Origin: Devosia rhizoryzae
GTDB taxonomy: Bacteria > Pseudomonadota > Alphaproteobacteria > Rhizobiales > Devosiaceae
Direction of reading: 5' to 3'
DNA: 64,000 bases
NCBI RefSeq assembly: GCF_016698665.1
Contig: NZ_CP068046.1
Span: forward strand, 1,736,001 to 1,800,000
Of the stretch, positions 1 to 8,224 are shown one piece after another. Every line of letters starts with the position of its first letter. Positions within the stretch are counted from its first letter, which is position 1. Position numbers and translations under genes: made by a program. The notes beneath the pieces are model-generated. The model was given only the letters and a program-made list of their open reading frames with translations, made no database searches and was not told the DNA's origin.

Positions 1-639
1 TTCGAGGGGCTTATCGGGCTGCGCCAGAAACTCGGCACGATCCACGATGCTCGTGGCCCCGAGTTCGCGAAGCATATCGCCGTGCTGCGGGCGGCCAGAC
101 AGGGCGGCAACCTTGTAGCCGAGCCGCGCCAGGAGCATCACCGCGATGGAGCCGACCCCGCCGGCCGCGCCGGTCACCAGCACTTCCCCGCTTTGGGGTG
201 AGAGCCCCATGCCTTCGAGTCGATCGATGGCCAGCATCGCCGTGAGCCCCGCCGTACCAACAGCCATCGCATCGCGGGTCGACAACCCCTCCGGCAGCGG
301 CACCAGCCAGTCGGCTTTGACCCGCGCCCGTTCGCTGAAACCGCCCCAATGCGTCTCCCCGACTCGCCAGCCCGTCAGCACCACCTTGTCTTCAGCCGTG
401 TAGCGGCCATCATCGCTGCGGCGCACCGTGCCGGCAAAATCGATGCCCGCCACATGCGGAAAGCTCCGCACCAGCCCGCCCTCCCCCATAAGGCAAAGCC
501 CGTCCTTGTAGTTGAACCCCGCCCATTCAACATCGACCGTGACCTCGCCCTCCGGCAATCGGCTTTCATCCAGCGTTTGCACCGTGGAGATGGTCCTGCC
601 GTAGATGGGCGCCTGGGTCACGAGTGCGCGGAAGCTCAT
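1..639 (-). CDS. acuI: Acrylyl-CoA reductase-like zinc-free MDR oxidoreductase (AcuI/YhdH family), 3' end off window
   Basis: Medium-chain dehydrogenase/reductase that in this family reduces acryloyl-CoA to propionyl-CoA with NADPH. 213 residues are visible of a family length near 325; the C-terminus lies beyond base 1. The GroES-like domain opens with MSFRALVTQ and continues through WAGFNYKDGL and HVAGIDFAGTV. The nucleotide-binding GAAGGVGS loop is near residue 158. I chose the start at 639 because AAGGAG lies 10 bases upstream; an in-frame ATG at 648 would leave only one base of spacing. It is divergent from the hydrolase at 757, with about 117 bp between them. The family assignment is strong; the substrate is inferred from the family. 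Confidence 0.85.
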   Translation of the reverse strand, partial: MSFRALVTQAPIYGRTISTVQTLDESRLPEGEVTVDVEWAGFNYKDGLCLMGEGGLVRSFPHVAGIDFAGTVRRSDDGRYTAEDKVVLTGWRVGETHWGGFSERARVKADWLVPLPEGLSTRDAMAVGTAGLTAMLAIDRLEGMGLSPQSGEVLVTGAAGGVGSIAVMLLARLGYKVAALSGRPQHGDMLRELGATSIVDRAEFLAQPDKPLE

Positions 640-756
640 GAGTGTCATTCTCCTTAGGTTTGGGCATACTTGCCCAAAGATCGGCCGGATGAAAGGCCGC
701 GCGCCTGTCGAAATCGGGCATTCCTGTTCGTCGTTAAGGCATCAAGGGAGAACACC

Positions 757-1560
757 ATGCCGCAGCCATTCAGCGACGACGCGCTCGACATCTTTGCCGC
801 CGACGGCCCGCCGGCGCTGCCGCCAGGCGGCGACACGATCGAGCGTGACGGCACGCGGCTTTGGTTTGCCAGCTGGGGCCAAGGCCCCGCCGTGCTGCTG
901 CTGCATGGCGGCATGGGCAATGCCAACAATTTCGGCCACCAGGTTCCGGCGCTGCTCGATGCCGGTTATCAGGTGATCGTCATGGACAGCCGCGGCCATG
1001 GCCGCAGCAGCTGGAACGGCGGCGCTTTTTCCTACACCGATATGGCCGAGGATGCGTTTGCGGTTCTGGACCGGCTCGGCATTGGAAAGGCGGCTGTGGT
1101 CGGCTGGAGCGACGGCGCCTGCACCGGCCTTGCCATGGCCAAGCAGCACAAGGAGCGCGTCTCCGGCGTCTTCTTTTTCGCCTGCAATGTCGATGCGACC
1201 GGCGGTTTACCCTTCGTCATGTCCGACCGGATCGGCAAGTGCCTCGAGCGGCACCAGAAGGATTATGCTGCGCTCTCGCCCAAGCCCGCGCAGTTCGATG
1301 CCATGAGCGCCGCGCTCCAGGTCATGCAGCGCGAACAGCCGAACTATTCCGCCGAAGACCTGAGCACCATCGGGGTTCCCGTGACCGTTGCGCAGGCGGA
1401 AGGCGATGAATTCATCCGGCCCGAGCACGCCCGCTATATCGCCGAAACCGTCCCTGGCGCCCGCTTCATCGACCTGCCCGGCGTTACCCACTTCGCCCCG
1501 GTGCAGCAGCCCGCCCTCTTCAACAGCGCGGTCCTGAACTTTCTCGGGCCACTCGGCTAG
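757..1560 (+). CDS. Alpha/beta fold hydrolase
   Basis: 267-residue soluble hydrolase. The oxyanion-region HGG is at residues 50-52, GHGRS near 80-84, the nucleophile elbow GWSDG has Ser at about 118, and a C-terminal catalytic His sits in GVTHFAP near 245. An acid is probably in the DEFIRPEH segment. The start at 757 follows AAGGGAGAA at good spacing; the open frame reaches farther upstream but has no ribosome site there. The substrate is unknown; the fold covers esterases, lactonases and haloperoxidase-like enzymes. It stops 4 bases inside the convergent haemoglobin gene end. Confidence 0.85.
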   Translation: MPQPFSDDALDIFAADGPPALPPGGDTIERDGTRLWFASWGQGPAVLLLHGGMGNANNFGHQVPALLDAGYQVIVMDSRGHGRSSWNGGAFSYTDMAEDAFAVLDRLGIGKAAVVGWSDGACTGLAMAKQHKERVSGVFFFACNVDATGGLPFVMSDRIGKCLERHQKDYAALSPKPAQFDAMSAALQVMQREQPNYSAEDLSTIGVPVTVAQAEGDEFIRPEHARYIAETVPGARFIDLPGVTHFAPVQQPALFNSAVLNFLGPLG

Positions 1561-2048
1561 TCGTCGGGCGTCCACACCGGCGCAGGCTCGCGTTTCAGCG
1601 GGCCCATGGTCATGATGTCCTCGCCGCGCCGCATGGCTATGTTCATGCGGAACGAATTGCCGACGCGTTCGGAGCGTTCGATGAAGATCGCCGCGATCTC
1701 CGGCGGGCAGAGCTCTGTCACCGTTTCGCGGAACAGGCGCAGCCAGCGCATGAAGTGCGCGTCACTGAGCTCCGGGATAGCCATGTGCTTGGGCATTGGC
1801 CGGCCGCCATAGCGGCCGCTTCCCAACAGCATCGAGCTCCAGAAATCGGCAATGGTGGCAAGGTGTTTCGGCCAGTCCGGGCCTGCAATGACCCGGTTGA
1901 ACACCGGCCCGATCACGTCGTCGAGCCGCGCCCGGGCATAGAATTCATCGACCACCGCCCGGATCATCGCTTCGTCGAGGCCTTCCGGCGTGTTCCAGCC
2001 AACACGCACATGTTGGGTGCCGACCGGCGGACGATCAGTGTCTGTCAT
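1557..2048 (-). CDS. Group III truncated haemoglobin
   Basis: 163 residues, a little long for this family. The core fits a 2-on-2 globin: EFYARARLDDVIGPVFN, then DWPKHLATIADFWSSMLLG, then YGGRPMPKHMAI, where the His after PMPK is the expected proximal haem ligand. The final part is polar and probably disordered. The ATG at 2048 overlaps the stop of the upstream regulator by 14 bases, so the two are probably translated together. Group III truncated globins are poorly understood; oxygen, nitric oxide or redox roles have been proposed. The regulator next door suggests a stress-response unit (inference). Confidence 0.85.
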   Translation of the reverse strand: MTDTDRPPVGTQHVRVGWNTPEGLDEAMIRAVVDEFYARARLDDVIGPVFNRVIAGPDWPKHLATIADFWSSMLLGSGRYGGRPMPKHMAIPELSDAHFMRWLRLFRETVTELCPPEIAAIFIERSERVGNSFRMNIAMRRGEDIMTMGPLKREPAPVWTPDD

Positions 2049-2736
2049 GGTCAACGGCCTTGATCGTATAGGAACAGCGCCGACCACCGGAGACGATGTG
2101 GTCGGTGCGCTCAACCTCTGTGTCAGGGCCCAGGACCGAGCGAAAAACGTCGAGTTCGGCGCGGCAGAAACCCTGGCATGCCGTCGCCGCGGCGCAGATC
2201 GGGCAGTGATTTTCCACCAGCAGCAGCGAGCCGTCCGGCAGTTCGGTCCAGGCAGCCATATAGCCCTCCTGACTGCGAAGATCGGCCAGCGCCGCAACGC
2301 GCCCCTTGAGATCGCCTGCTGGTGCCAGAGCCGTCTCATAGGCGCGGGCGGTCTGCGCCTCGCGTGCCGCGATGATGGTGTCGAGCGCGGCTCCGCCGAG
2401 ATGGTTCTGGACGATATCGAGCAGTTGCACCGTGAGTGCAGCATGCGTGTCGGGGAAGCGCCCCTGCGCCAAGGGCGTGAGTGCCCAAAGCTGGGTCGGC
2501 CGCCCTATTCTTGAGGCTGTGTTGCGCGCCTCGACCAGATTTTCATCTGCCAGCCGCATCAACTGCTGCCGCGCCGCTTCGCCTGATGTTCCCAGCATCG
2601 CGCCTAAAGCGGCGGCAGAAAGGGTGCCGTGCATCTTGAGCGCCATAAGCACGCGCTCAGCAGGATTGCGCGGCGACCAGCCGGCATGGTCGCCCGCCGA
2701 ACTTGACACATCTGGGGAAAGGGTTTTCAAAGCCAT
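2035..2736 (-). CDS. SufR-like HTH transcriptional regulator with a C-terminal cysteine cluster
   Basis: 233 residues. The N-terminal winged helix (about residues 22-85: ERVLMALKMHGTLSAAALG, then QQLMRLADENLVE) is of ArsR/DeoR type. The C-terminal segment has cysteines at about 178, 181, 187, 191 and 221 in the arrangement CPIC-x5-C-x3-C ... RRCSY. This resembles SufR-type regulators that carry a labile Fe-S cluster sensing iron, redox state or nitric oxide. The ATG at 2736 gives a sensible N-terminus although the ribosome site is weak. It is upstream of and overlaps the truncated haemoglobin gene, and is divergent from the flavin reductase. The inducing signal is inferred. Confidence 0.75.
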   Translation of the reverse strand: MALKTLSPDVSSSAGDHAGWSPRNPAERVLMALKMHGTLSAAALGAMLGTSGEAARQQLMRLADENLVEARNTASRIGRPTQLWALTPLAQGRFPDTHAALTVQLLDIVQNHLGGAALDTIIAAREAQTARAYETALAPAGDLKGRVAALADLRSQEGYMAAWTELPDGSLLLVENHCPICAAATACQGFCRAELDVFRSVLGPDTEVERTDHIVSGGRRCSYTIKAVDHDRH

Positions 2737-2775
2737 TGCTTGGAAATTACCGCGCCGACTGCCAGATGACAAGAT

Positions 2776-2789
2776 GGTCCGATCGGGCC
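2776..2789. promoter_or_regulatory. Near-perfect 14-bp palindrome between the SufR-like regulator and flavin reductase genes
   Basis: The sequence GGTCCGATCGGGCC is symmetrical apart from one mismatched pair. It lies in the short gap between two divergent genes, 40 bp from the regulator start, where an autoregulatory operator would be expected. No binding data are available; it may be chance in GC-rich DNA. Confidence 0.3.
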
Positions 2790-2830
2790 GTAGCCGCGTT
2801 AATGCCAAGCCACAACAGCGACAGACCAGC

Positions 2831-3382
2831 ATGAACGCCATGACCCCCGAGTTCGAACTGCCCGATAGCATGGCCCTGCGCCCGCTGCGCCGCCCTGCGA
2901 TCAGCGATGGCGAGTTCCGCGCGGCAATGGCAGGTCTCGCATCGAGTGTTCACGTGGTTACGGCGCGGCGCGGCGATGAACGCGTGGGGCGAACCGCGAC
3001 GTCGGTGATTTCGCTCTCGAACCAGCCGCCCACGATTCTCGTGTCCATCGACATCGTCAGCCGCCTGGCCGATATCATTGCCCGCACCGGCGGCTTCTCT
3101 ATTGCCCTGCTCTCCAACGAGCAGGCCGCCATTGCCGATGCGTTCGCCGGCAAGCTCGACGCACCGGACCGGTTCTCCCTAGGCCACTGGGGCAATTGGC
3201 CATCCGGTCAGCCGCAGCTTCATGGCGCTGTCACGGCGCTTGATTGCGAAGTCATCGGCGCCATGGAAACCGGCACGCATGTGCTCTACGCTGGCGCAAT
3301 TATCGAGGCCGAGACCCACACTGCCCGGGCGCCGCTGATCTGGCATCAGCGCCAATATGGCAGTGTCGGCAGCATCGGCTAA
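2831..3382 (+). CDS. Flavin reductase family protein (FMN-binding split barrel)
   Basis: 183 residues. The typical flavin reductase pattern is visible: FRAAMAGLASSVHVVTARR, then GRTATSVISLSNQPPTILVSI, and the C-terminal ALDCEVIGAMETGTHVLYAG followed by LIWHQRQYGS. Such proteins reduce FMN or FAD with NAD(P)H, often for a partner monooxygenase; no monooxygenase lies beside it. It is divergent from the SufR-like regulator and haemoglobin genes, so a shared role in redox or nitric oxide stress is possible (inference). The start could be 2831 or the in-frame ATG at 2840; neither has a clear ribosome site. Confidence 0.85.
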   Translation: MNAMTPEFELPDSMALRPLRRPAISDGEFRAAMAGLASSVHVVTARRGDERVGRTATSVISLSNQPPTILVSIDIVSRLADIIARTGGFSIALLSNEQAAIADAFAGKLDAPDRFSLGHWGNWPSGQPQLHGAVTALDCEVIGAMETGTHVLYAGAIIEAETHTARAPLIWHQRQYGSVGSIG

Positions 3383-3435
3383 GGCGGGCAACCGATCAGC
3401 CGAAGCATCGTTGTCCCGCCGGAACGGGGAATGCC

Positions 3436-3714
3436 ATGCCGCGCTACTACTTCCACTACCGCACCGATGACCGACTGGTACCCGACCGCACGGGCACCGA
3501 ATTTCCCGATCTTGATGCCGCCGAGCATAACGCTGCCGAAATCGGCAAGGCGATCATAGAACGCGCTGTTGCTGAAGGCGGCGAGGTGGAAGAAGCGCGC
3601 TCTATCGAGATAACCGACGAAGGCGGCCAGGAGCTGCTGTATGTGGTGTTTTGGGCAGGTCCGCAGATTGGCTCAGACCCGGCAACGCCGATCGAACCGG
3701 CGCGGCTGCACTAG
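3436..3714 (+). CDS. DUF6894-type small protein
   Basis: 92 residues beginning MPRYYFHYRTDD, with GTEFPDLDAAEHNAA following. This is the hallmark of a small conserved family frequent in rhizobia and relatives, now called DUF6894, whose function is unknown. The start at 3436 follows GGGGAATGCC and matches the invariant N-terminus of the family. There is no signal peptide or membrane segment. It ends tail to tail with the 28-residue ORF on the other strand. Confidence 0.75.
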   Translation: MPRYYFHYRTDDRLVPDRTGTEFPDLDAAEHNAAEIGKAIIERAVAEGGEVEEARSIEITDEGGQELLYVVFWAGPQIGSDPATPIEPARLH

Positions 3715-3797
3715 CCGAACGTGGTGACCGCAAAGCCCAGCACGAGCGCCGCGAAAAGAGCGGCGTAGGAAACGTATTGCAGGTAAAGCTTGGGCAT
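3711..3797 (-). CDS. Possible 28-residue single-span membrane protein
   Basis: A very short frame reading MPKLYLQYVSYAALFAALVL, then GFAVTTFG and a stop. Almost the whole protein is one hydrophobic helix after a short basic start. It occupies the gap between the DUF6894 gene and fbp, and its stop overlaps the DUF6894 stop by two bases. The ribosome site is weak (GGATCCACC). The sensible membrane-peptide composition is the only support. Confidence 0.4.
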   Translation of the reverse strand: MPKLYLQYVSYAALFAALVLGFAVTTFG

Positions 3798-4008
3798 GGT
3801 GGATCCGCAAAGATGTCCATCAAAGACTACCAGCTTACTGGGGTTTAACAAGCTGTAAACTTCTGTGGCGAGGGTGTGGCGAGAAACGCATTGCTGTCGC
3901 GGTGGTCGCTTGTGAAAGAAGCTGCCCGCACCGGTTGTGGCTCACCCGAAAGTCTGCCTTGTCACCGCAGGCGCGTTTCCACACAAAGCCCTCAACAAGG
4001 AGCTGCCC

Positions 4009-4953
4009 ATGACCACCCTGCCCGACTGGCTGAGCGCCGAAACCGATGACGCCGCACTCGCCAGCGCGATCGCCTCCATGGCGGCAGCGGGGGTCGACAT
4101 CGCTGCGGAACTCCGGCAGGCGCCGATCAGCGGGCATACGGGTCTGGCTGGCGCGACCAACGTTCAGGGAGAGGCGCAGAAGGCGCTCGACGTCATCTCG
4201 AACGATATTGTTCTCAAGCACTTGGAAGCAAATTCGGTTATTTCGATTCTGATCTCGGAAGAGCTGGATGAAGCGGTTGATCTGGCGAGCGAAGGCCGCT
4301 TCATCATCGCTACCGACCCGCTGGATGGCTCTTCCAACCTCGACGTCAACGTCACCGTCGGCACAATCTTTTCCGTCCTGCCAGCCGAGGGCGGCCTGCT
4401 GCAAAAAGGCACGGCGCAACTGGCGGCTGGCTATGTCGCCTATGGCCCCGCCACGAGCCTCGTCGTGCGCATCACCGGCAAGACCAGCGTCTTTACATTG
4501 GACGAAAGCGGCACTTGGCAGCTGACCGTCGACACGGCCGCCATTCCGACCGCGTCGGGTGAGTTTGCTATCAACACGGCCCGTGAACGCTTCTGGGATG
4601 CGGCCACCACCGCCTATGTCAGCGAAAGCGTCGCCGGGGAAACGGGGCCTGCCGGCAAGCGCTACAACATGCGCTGGGTCGGCTCCATGGTCGCCGACAT
4701 CCACCGCATCCTGATGCGCGGCGGTATATTCCTTTATCCTCTCGACAGCGAAACCCAGAGCAAAGGCGGCCGCCTGCGCCTTCTCTACGAAGCCAATCCC
4801 ATGGCCTGGCTCGTCGAAGGCGCCGGCGGGCGTTCGACTACGGGGACGCAGTCCATCCTCGACGTCGAAGCCACTGGCATCCACCAGCGCATTCCGGTGA
4901 TCCTTGGCTCGGCGGACGAAGTGGCGCGCATCGAGGGCTTCTACGCGCGCTGA
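4009..4953 (+). CDS. fbp: Class 1 fructose-1,6-bisphosphatase
   Basis: Hydrolyses fructose 1,6-bisphosphate to fructose 6-phosphate in gluconeogenesis. 314 residues, slightly shorter than most class 1 enzymes. The metal-binding motif DPLDGSSN is at residues 103-110, followed by LDVNVTVGTIFSV; SEELDEAV lies just before, and the sugar-phosphate region reads YNMRWVGSMVADIHR and GGIFLYP. The start at 4009 follows AAGGAG at 6-7 bases. The next gene, a sugar isomerase, begins 65 bp downstream on the same strand, so the two may be co-expressed for hexose metabolism. Confidence 0.95.
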   Translation: MTTLPDWLSAETDDAALASAIASMAAAGVDIAAELRQAPISGHTGLAGATNVQGEAQKALDVISNDIVLKHLEANSVISILISEELDEAVDLASEGRFIIATDPLDGSSNLDVNVTVGTIFSVLPAEGGLLQKGTAQLAAGYVAYGPATSLVVRITGKTSVFTLDESGTWQLTVDTAAIPTASGEFAINTARERFWDAATTAYVSESVAGETGPAGKRYNMRWVGSMVADIHRILMRGGIFLYPLDSETQSKGGRLRLLYEANPMAWLVEGAGGRSTTGTQSILDVEATGIHQRIPVILGSADEVARIEGFYAR

Positions 4954-5018
4954 GCTAAAGCAAATTGCATCGTTTCCGGCCGTTCGCTACAAGCTGCGGA
5001 CCTGCCGGAGGACACAGC

Positions 5019-6290
5019 ATGAGCGACGCCGCACTTCATTTGCCCAGGACCAATGCGAGCGCGTGGCAGGCCCGGCCTTTTCACCGCCAATACCTGATGC
5101 GGCAGGCCAATAACCTCTTCGACTTCTTCGAGTCCGCCTCGATCAACCCGGCCGGCGGCTTTCATGAGTTGAGTGACGATGGCGAGCCGCTGTCGCCGCA
5201 AAACCCGATACGGCAGATCCACGTCACCACCCGCATGATCCATTGCTCGGCCATCGGCAGCCTGATCGGCCGTCCTGGCTCGGATGAAGTGGTCGACCAC
5301 GGCATGCGCTACCTCTGGGAAAAGCATCGCGACCCCCAGCATGGCGGCTATGTCTGGTCGCTCGACGACGACGGCCATGCAGATGCCAGCAAGCAGGCCT
5401 ATGGCCACGCCTTCGTGCTTCTCGCCGCCTCCAGCGCCAAGCTCGTCGGCCACCCCTTGGCCGATCAGGTGATCGCCGACGTCACCAACATCATCGACAC
5501 CCGCTTCTGGGACGACAAGGTCGGCGCGGTGCGCGACGAGTTCGGCAATGACTGGCGCCAAATTTCGACCTATCGCGGCCAGAACTCCAACATGCACATG
5601 ACCGAAGCGCTGATGGCGGCCTACGAAGCGACTGGCAACAAACGCTATCTCGACAAGGCCAAGCGCATTGCCGACCTCATCATTCGCCGCAATGCCATGA
5701 AGCTCGACTTCCGCGTGGCCGAACATTTCCACGAGGATTGGCGCGTCGATCAGGATTTTGCCGGCTCCGAAATGTTCCGCCCGTCCGGAACCACGCCCGG
5801 CCATGCGCTCGAATGGTCCCGCCTCCTGTTCCAGCTCTTCGTGCTCACCCGCAAGGAGCATTCCTGGATGCCTGAGGCTGCCCGCAGCCTTTTCCGCCAG
5901 GCCATCGAGCTGGGCTGGGACAAAAAGCACGGCGGCTTTTTCTACACCCTCGACTGGAACAACCAGCCGATCATGCGTGAAAAACTCTGGTGGCCCGTCG
6001 CCGAGGCCATCGGCGCTGCCGGCTTTATTGGTGCGCATGACAAGGACGAGTTTTTTCAGGTCTGGTACCGGAAGCTCTGGGACTTTGCCGAGAACCACGT
6101 CATCGACCACGAGCGTGGCGGCTGGCTCAGCGAGCTCAAGGAAGACCTGACCCCGACCTCGCGTCTATTCGTGGGCAAGCCCGACATCTATCATGCCCTC
6201 CAGGCCTGTTTGATCCCGCTCTACCCTGCAGGCGGCAGCCTCACGCATGGGATTATGCAGGCGGACCACGTCAAGACGCTCGGTCACTGA
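5019..6290 (+). CDS. AGE-family sugar epimerase/isomerase (mannose isomerase-like)
   Basis: 423 residues forming an (alpha/alpha)6 barrel of the N-acylglucosamine 2-epimerase superfamily. Family landmarks are QIHVTTRMIH, YGHAFVLLA, NSNMHMTEALMAAYEATG, AEHFHEDW, TTPGHALEWSRLLFQL and EKLWWPVAEAI; the conserved His residues in these are the usual catalytic ones. The absence of a fused domain and the company of fbp favour a sugar isomerase, for example mannose to fructose, over an amino-sugar epimerase. The specificity is inference. The start at 5019 follows CCGGAGGAC. Confidence 0.88.
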   Translation: MSDAALHLPRTNASAWQARPFHRQYLMRQANNLFDFFESASINPAGGFHELSDDGEPLSPQNPIRQIHVTTRMIHCSAIGSLIGRPGSDEVVDHGMRYLWEKHRDPQHGGYVWSLDDDGHADASKQAYGHAFVLLAASSAKLVGHPLADQVIADVTNIIDTRFWDDKVGAVRDEFGNDWRQISTYRGQNSNMHMTEALMAAYEATGNKRYLDKAKRIADLIIRRNAMKLDFRVAEHFHEDWRVDQDFAGSEMFRPSGTTPGHALEWSRLLFQLFVLTRKEHSWMPEAARSLFRQAIELGWDKKHGGFFYTLDWNNQPIMREKLWWPVAEAIGAAGFIGAHDKDEFFQVWYRKLWDFAENHVIDHERGGWLSELKEDLTPTSRLFVGKPDIYHALQACLIPLYPAGGSLTHGIMQADHVKTLGH

Positions 6291-6319
6291 CCCAACAACC
6301 TTTGCGCCGCTCGAAACGT

Positions 6320-6332
6320 TAGCAGTCTGCTA
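6320..6332. promoter_or_regulatory. 13-bp perfect palindrome before the SDR gene
   Basis: TAGCAGTCTGCTA is a 6+1+6 palindrome located 16 bases upstream of the SDR start codon, just before its ribosome site (CGGAGACGG). The position would suit a repressor operator or a small hairpin. No regulator gene is adjacent. Confidence 0.25.
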
Positions 6333-6347
6333 GCACGGAGACGGCAT

Positions 6348-7133
6348 ATGAGCATTCTGGCGGGAAAAGTGGCACTGGTAACTGGTGCCGGATCAGGAAT
6401 TGGCAAGGCGGCAGCCCTCGCCCTGGGCCGCGAGGGCGCCTCGGTCGTGGTCATGAGCCGCACCAAGGAAGAGATCGACAAGACCGCCGCTGAGATCCAA
6501 CAAGCCGGCGGCAAGGCCCTCGCCGTCGCCGCCGACACGACAGATGATCCCGCGATGAAGGACCTCGTCGCTCAAACCGTTGAGAAATATGGCCGCCTGG
6601 ATATCGTCGTGGCAAATGCCGGCATCAATGGCGTTTGGGCGCCAATTGACGAACTAAAGCCCGACGAGTGGGACAAGACCATCACGGTCAACCTGCGCGG
6701 CACCTATCTCACCATCCACCACGCTGTCCCCGAACTCGAGAAAAACGGCGGCGGTGCTATCGTAATCGTCTCATCAATCAACGGAACTCGAGCATTTGGC
6801 ACCCCTGGTGCTACCGCCTATTCCGCAACGAAAGCAGCCCAGGTCGCCATGGCGCAGCAGCTGGCGCTGGAACTGGGCCAGCGCAGTATTCGCGTCAACG
6901 CCGTATGCCCCGGCGCCATCGAGAGCGAGATCAGCGACAATACCGAGCAGCGGAACAAGGAAAAATCCGAGGTTCCCGTCGAGTTTCCGGAAGGCGATAT
7001 CCCGATCACCGGCGGCAAGCCGGGTAAGGCGGAAGACGTTGCAAACCTCATCCTGTTCCTGTCCTCGGACGCGTCGCGCCACATCACCGGCACACCGGTC
7101 TGGATCGATGGCGGGCAGGGTTTGCTCCGTTAG
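6348..7133 (+). CDS. Short-chain dehydrogenase/reductase (SDR) family oxidoreductase
   Basis: 261 residues, a classical SDR. The NAD(P)-binding loop TGAGSGIG is at residues 12-19, the NAG motif near 90 (VVANAGINGVW), the catalytic Ser in VIVSSING, and YSATK supplies Tyr and Lys. The C-terminal ITGTPVWIDGGQG is typical. It may oxidise a sugar or hydroxy acid, but the sequence does not tell which. The ribosome site GGAGACGGCAT directly precedes the ATG. It lies between the sugar isomerase and cysQ on the same strand. Confidence 0.9.
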   Translation: MSILAGKVALVTGAGSGIGKAAALALGREGASVVVMSRTKEEIDKTAAEIQQAGGKALAVAADTTDDPAMKDLVAQTVEKYGRLDIVVANAGINGVWAPIDELKPDEWDKTITVNLRGTYLTIHHAVPELEKNGGGAIVIVSSINGTRAFGTPGATAYSATKAAQVAMAQQLALELGQRSIRVNAVCPGAIESEISDNTEQRNKEKSEVPVEFPEGDIPITGGKPGKAEDVANLILFLSSDASRHITGTPVWIDGGQGLLR

Positions 7134-7223
7134 GCGCTTGGAGCGTAAAAGCCTGCTCCTATAGGCAATTGCCAGGCGTTGAGCGGCGTCGTAAAGCAGC
7201 GCCACATCAACGCCTGGTGCCGT

Positions 7224-8039
7224 ATGACTGCCTCTTCCGCTGAGCTGACCGACCTCTCGGTCAAAGCCGCCATCGCTGCGGCGGAGGTGATCTGCGCGGT
7301 CTATCACCGCCCGATCCACGTGGAAACCAAGGCCGATGGCTCGCCGGTGACGGAAGCGGATGCTGCCGCGGAAGCGGTAATCATCCAGTATTTGCAGGGC
7401 ACTGGCATCCCAATCCTAGGCGAGGAGAGTGTCGCTGCTGGTATCGTCCCGACCCTGGGCGAGCGCTACTTCGTCGTCGATCCGCTTGATGGCACCAAGG
7501 AATTCATCAAGCGCAATGGCGAGTTCACCGTCAATATCGGGCTTGTCGAGCATGGGCGTCCGGTCATGGGCGTCGTTCTTGCTCCCACGACCGGCGAGCT
7601 CTTCGTTGGAGACAATCGCGGCGCCTGGACTGCCAAGGTTGTCGATGGCGCCCTCACCGAGACGCATGCGATTTCCGTTGGCTGGCTATCGCGCCTGCGC
7701 ATCGTCGCGAGCCGCAGCCACGGGCACCACGCCCTCGAAAAACTCTGCCAAACGCTTGACGTGGAGAGCGACGTCTCTGTCGGCTCCTCGCTGAAATTCT
7801 GCCTGCTCGCCCGCGGCGATGCTCAGCTTTACCCGCGTTTTACCCCCACCTGCGAGTGGGACACTGCGGCCGGTCAGGCCGTGCTCGAGGCGGCCGGCGG
7901 TGCCGTCGTGACGCTTGATGGCGAAGCGATGCGCTACGGCAAGCACGACCTTGGTTTCCTCAACCCCTATTTTGTTGCGGCGGCGAGCCTTGAATTAGCG
8001 CAAAAAGCTGCAACACAAATGCGGATATTGTTGAGCTGA
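7224..8039 (+). CDS. cysQ: 3'(2'),5'-bisphosphate nucleotidase CysQ (inositol monophosphatase family)
   Basis: 271 residues. It removes the 3'-phosphate from PAP or PAPS in sulfur assimilation. The lithium-sensitive phosphatase motifs are present: GEES near 66-69, DPLDGT at 86-91 followed by KEFIKRNGEFTVNIGL, and CEWDTAAGQAVLEAAGG near 212. A TTG at 7179 would add 15 residues upstream; I prefer the ATG because it matches the usual family N-terminus, though its ribosome site is weak. Inositol monophosphatase itself is less likely because KEFIKRNGEFTVNI is typical of CysQ. Confidence 0.9.
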   Translation: MTASSAELTDLSVKAAIAAAEVICAVYHRPIHVETKADGSPVTEADAAAEAVIIQYLQGTGIPILGEESVAAGIVPTLGERYFVVDPLDGTKEFIKRNGEFTVNIGLVEHGRPVMGVVLAPTTGELFVGDNRGAWTAKVVDGALTETHAISVGWLSRLRIVASRSHGHHALEKLCQTLDVESDVSVGSSLKFCLLARGDAQLYPRFTPTCEWDTAAGQAVLEAAGGAVVTLDGEAMRYGKHDLGFLNPYFVAAASLELAQKAATQMRILLS

Positions 8040-8170
8040 CTTCGCCATAATTTGCTAAGTCTTGGCTGGTAGTGCCAAGCCCCGGGCTGCAGAAGCAATC
8101 GCCTCATGCAACCGGCGCTTAACTGATCTGCGTATTTGCCTCTCGCGTATAGCTTGCGAGCGCTGCTCAG

Positions 8171-8210
8171 GGCATATATACGCCGAGCATATATCGGCTC
8201 GATATATGCC
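8171..8210. promoter_or_regulatory. Three-box GCATATAT operator upstream of the padR-RND operon
   Basis: GCATATAT occurs at 8172-8179 and 8187-8194, and in reverse as ATATATGC at 8202-8209, with a regular 15-base step. The outer boxes form a perfect inverted repeat with 9-bp arms (GGCATATAT / ATATATGCC). An inner GCCGA/TCGGC pair flanks the middle box. The block ends 14 bases before the PadR start codon. PadR repressors usually bind AT-rich palindromes in their own promoters, so autorepression is the natural reading. Confidence 0.65.
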
Positions 8211-8224
8211 GACTGGAATCCAAG

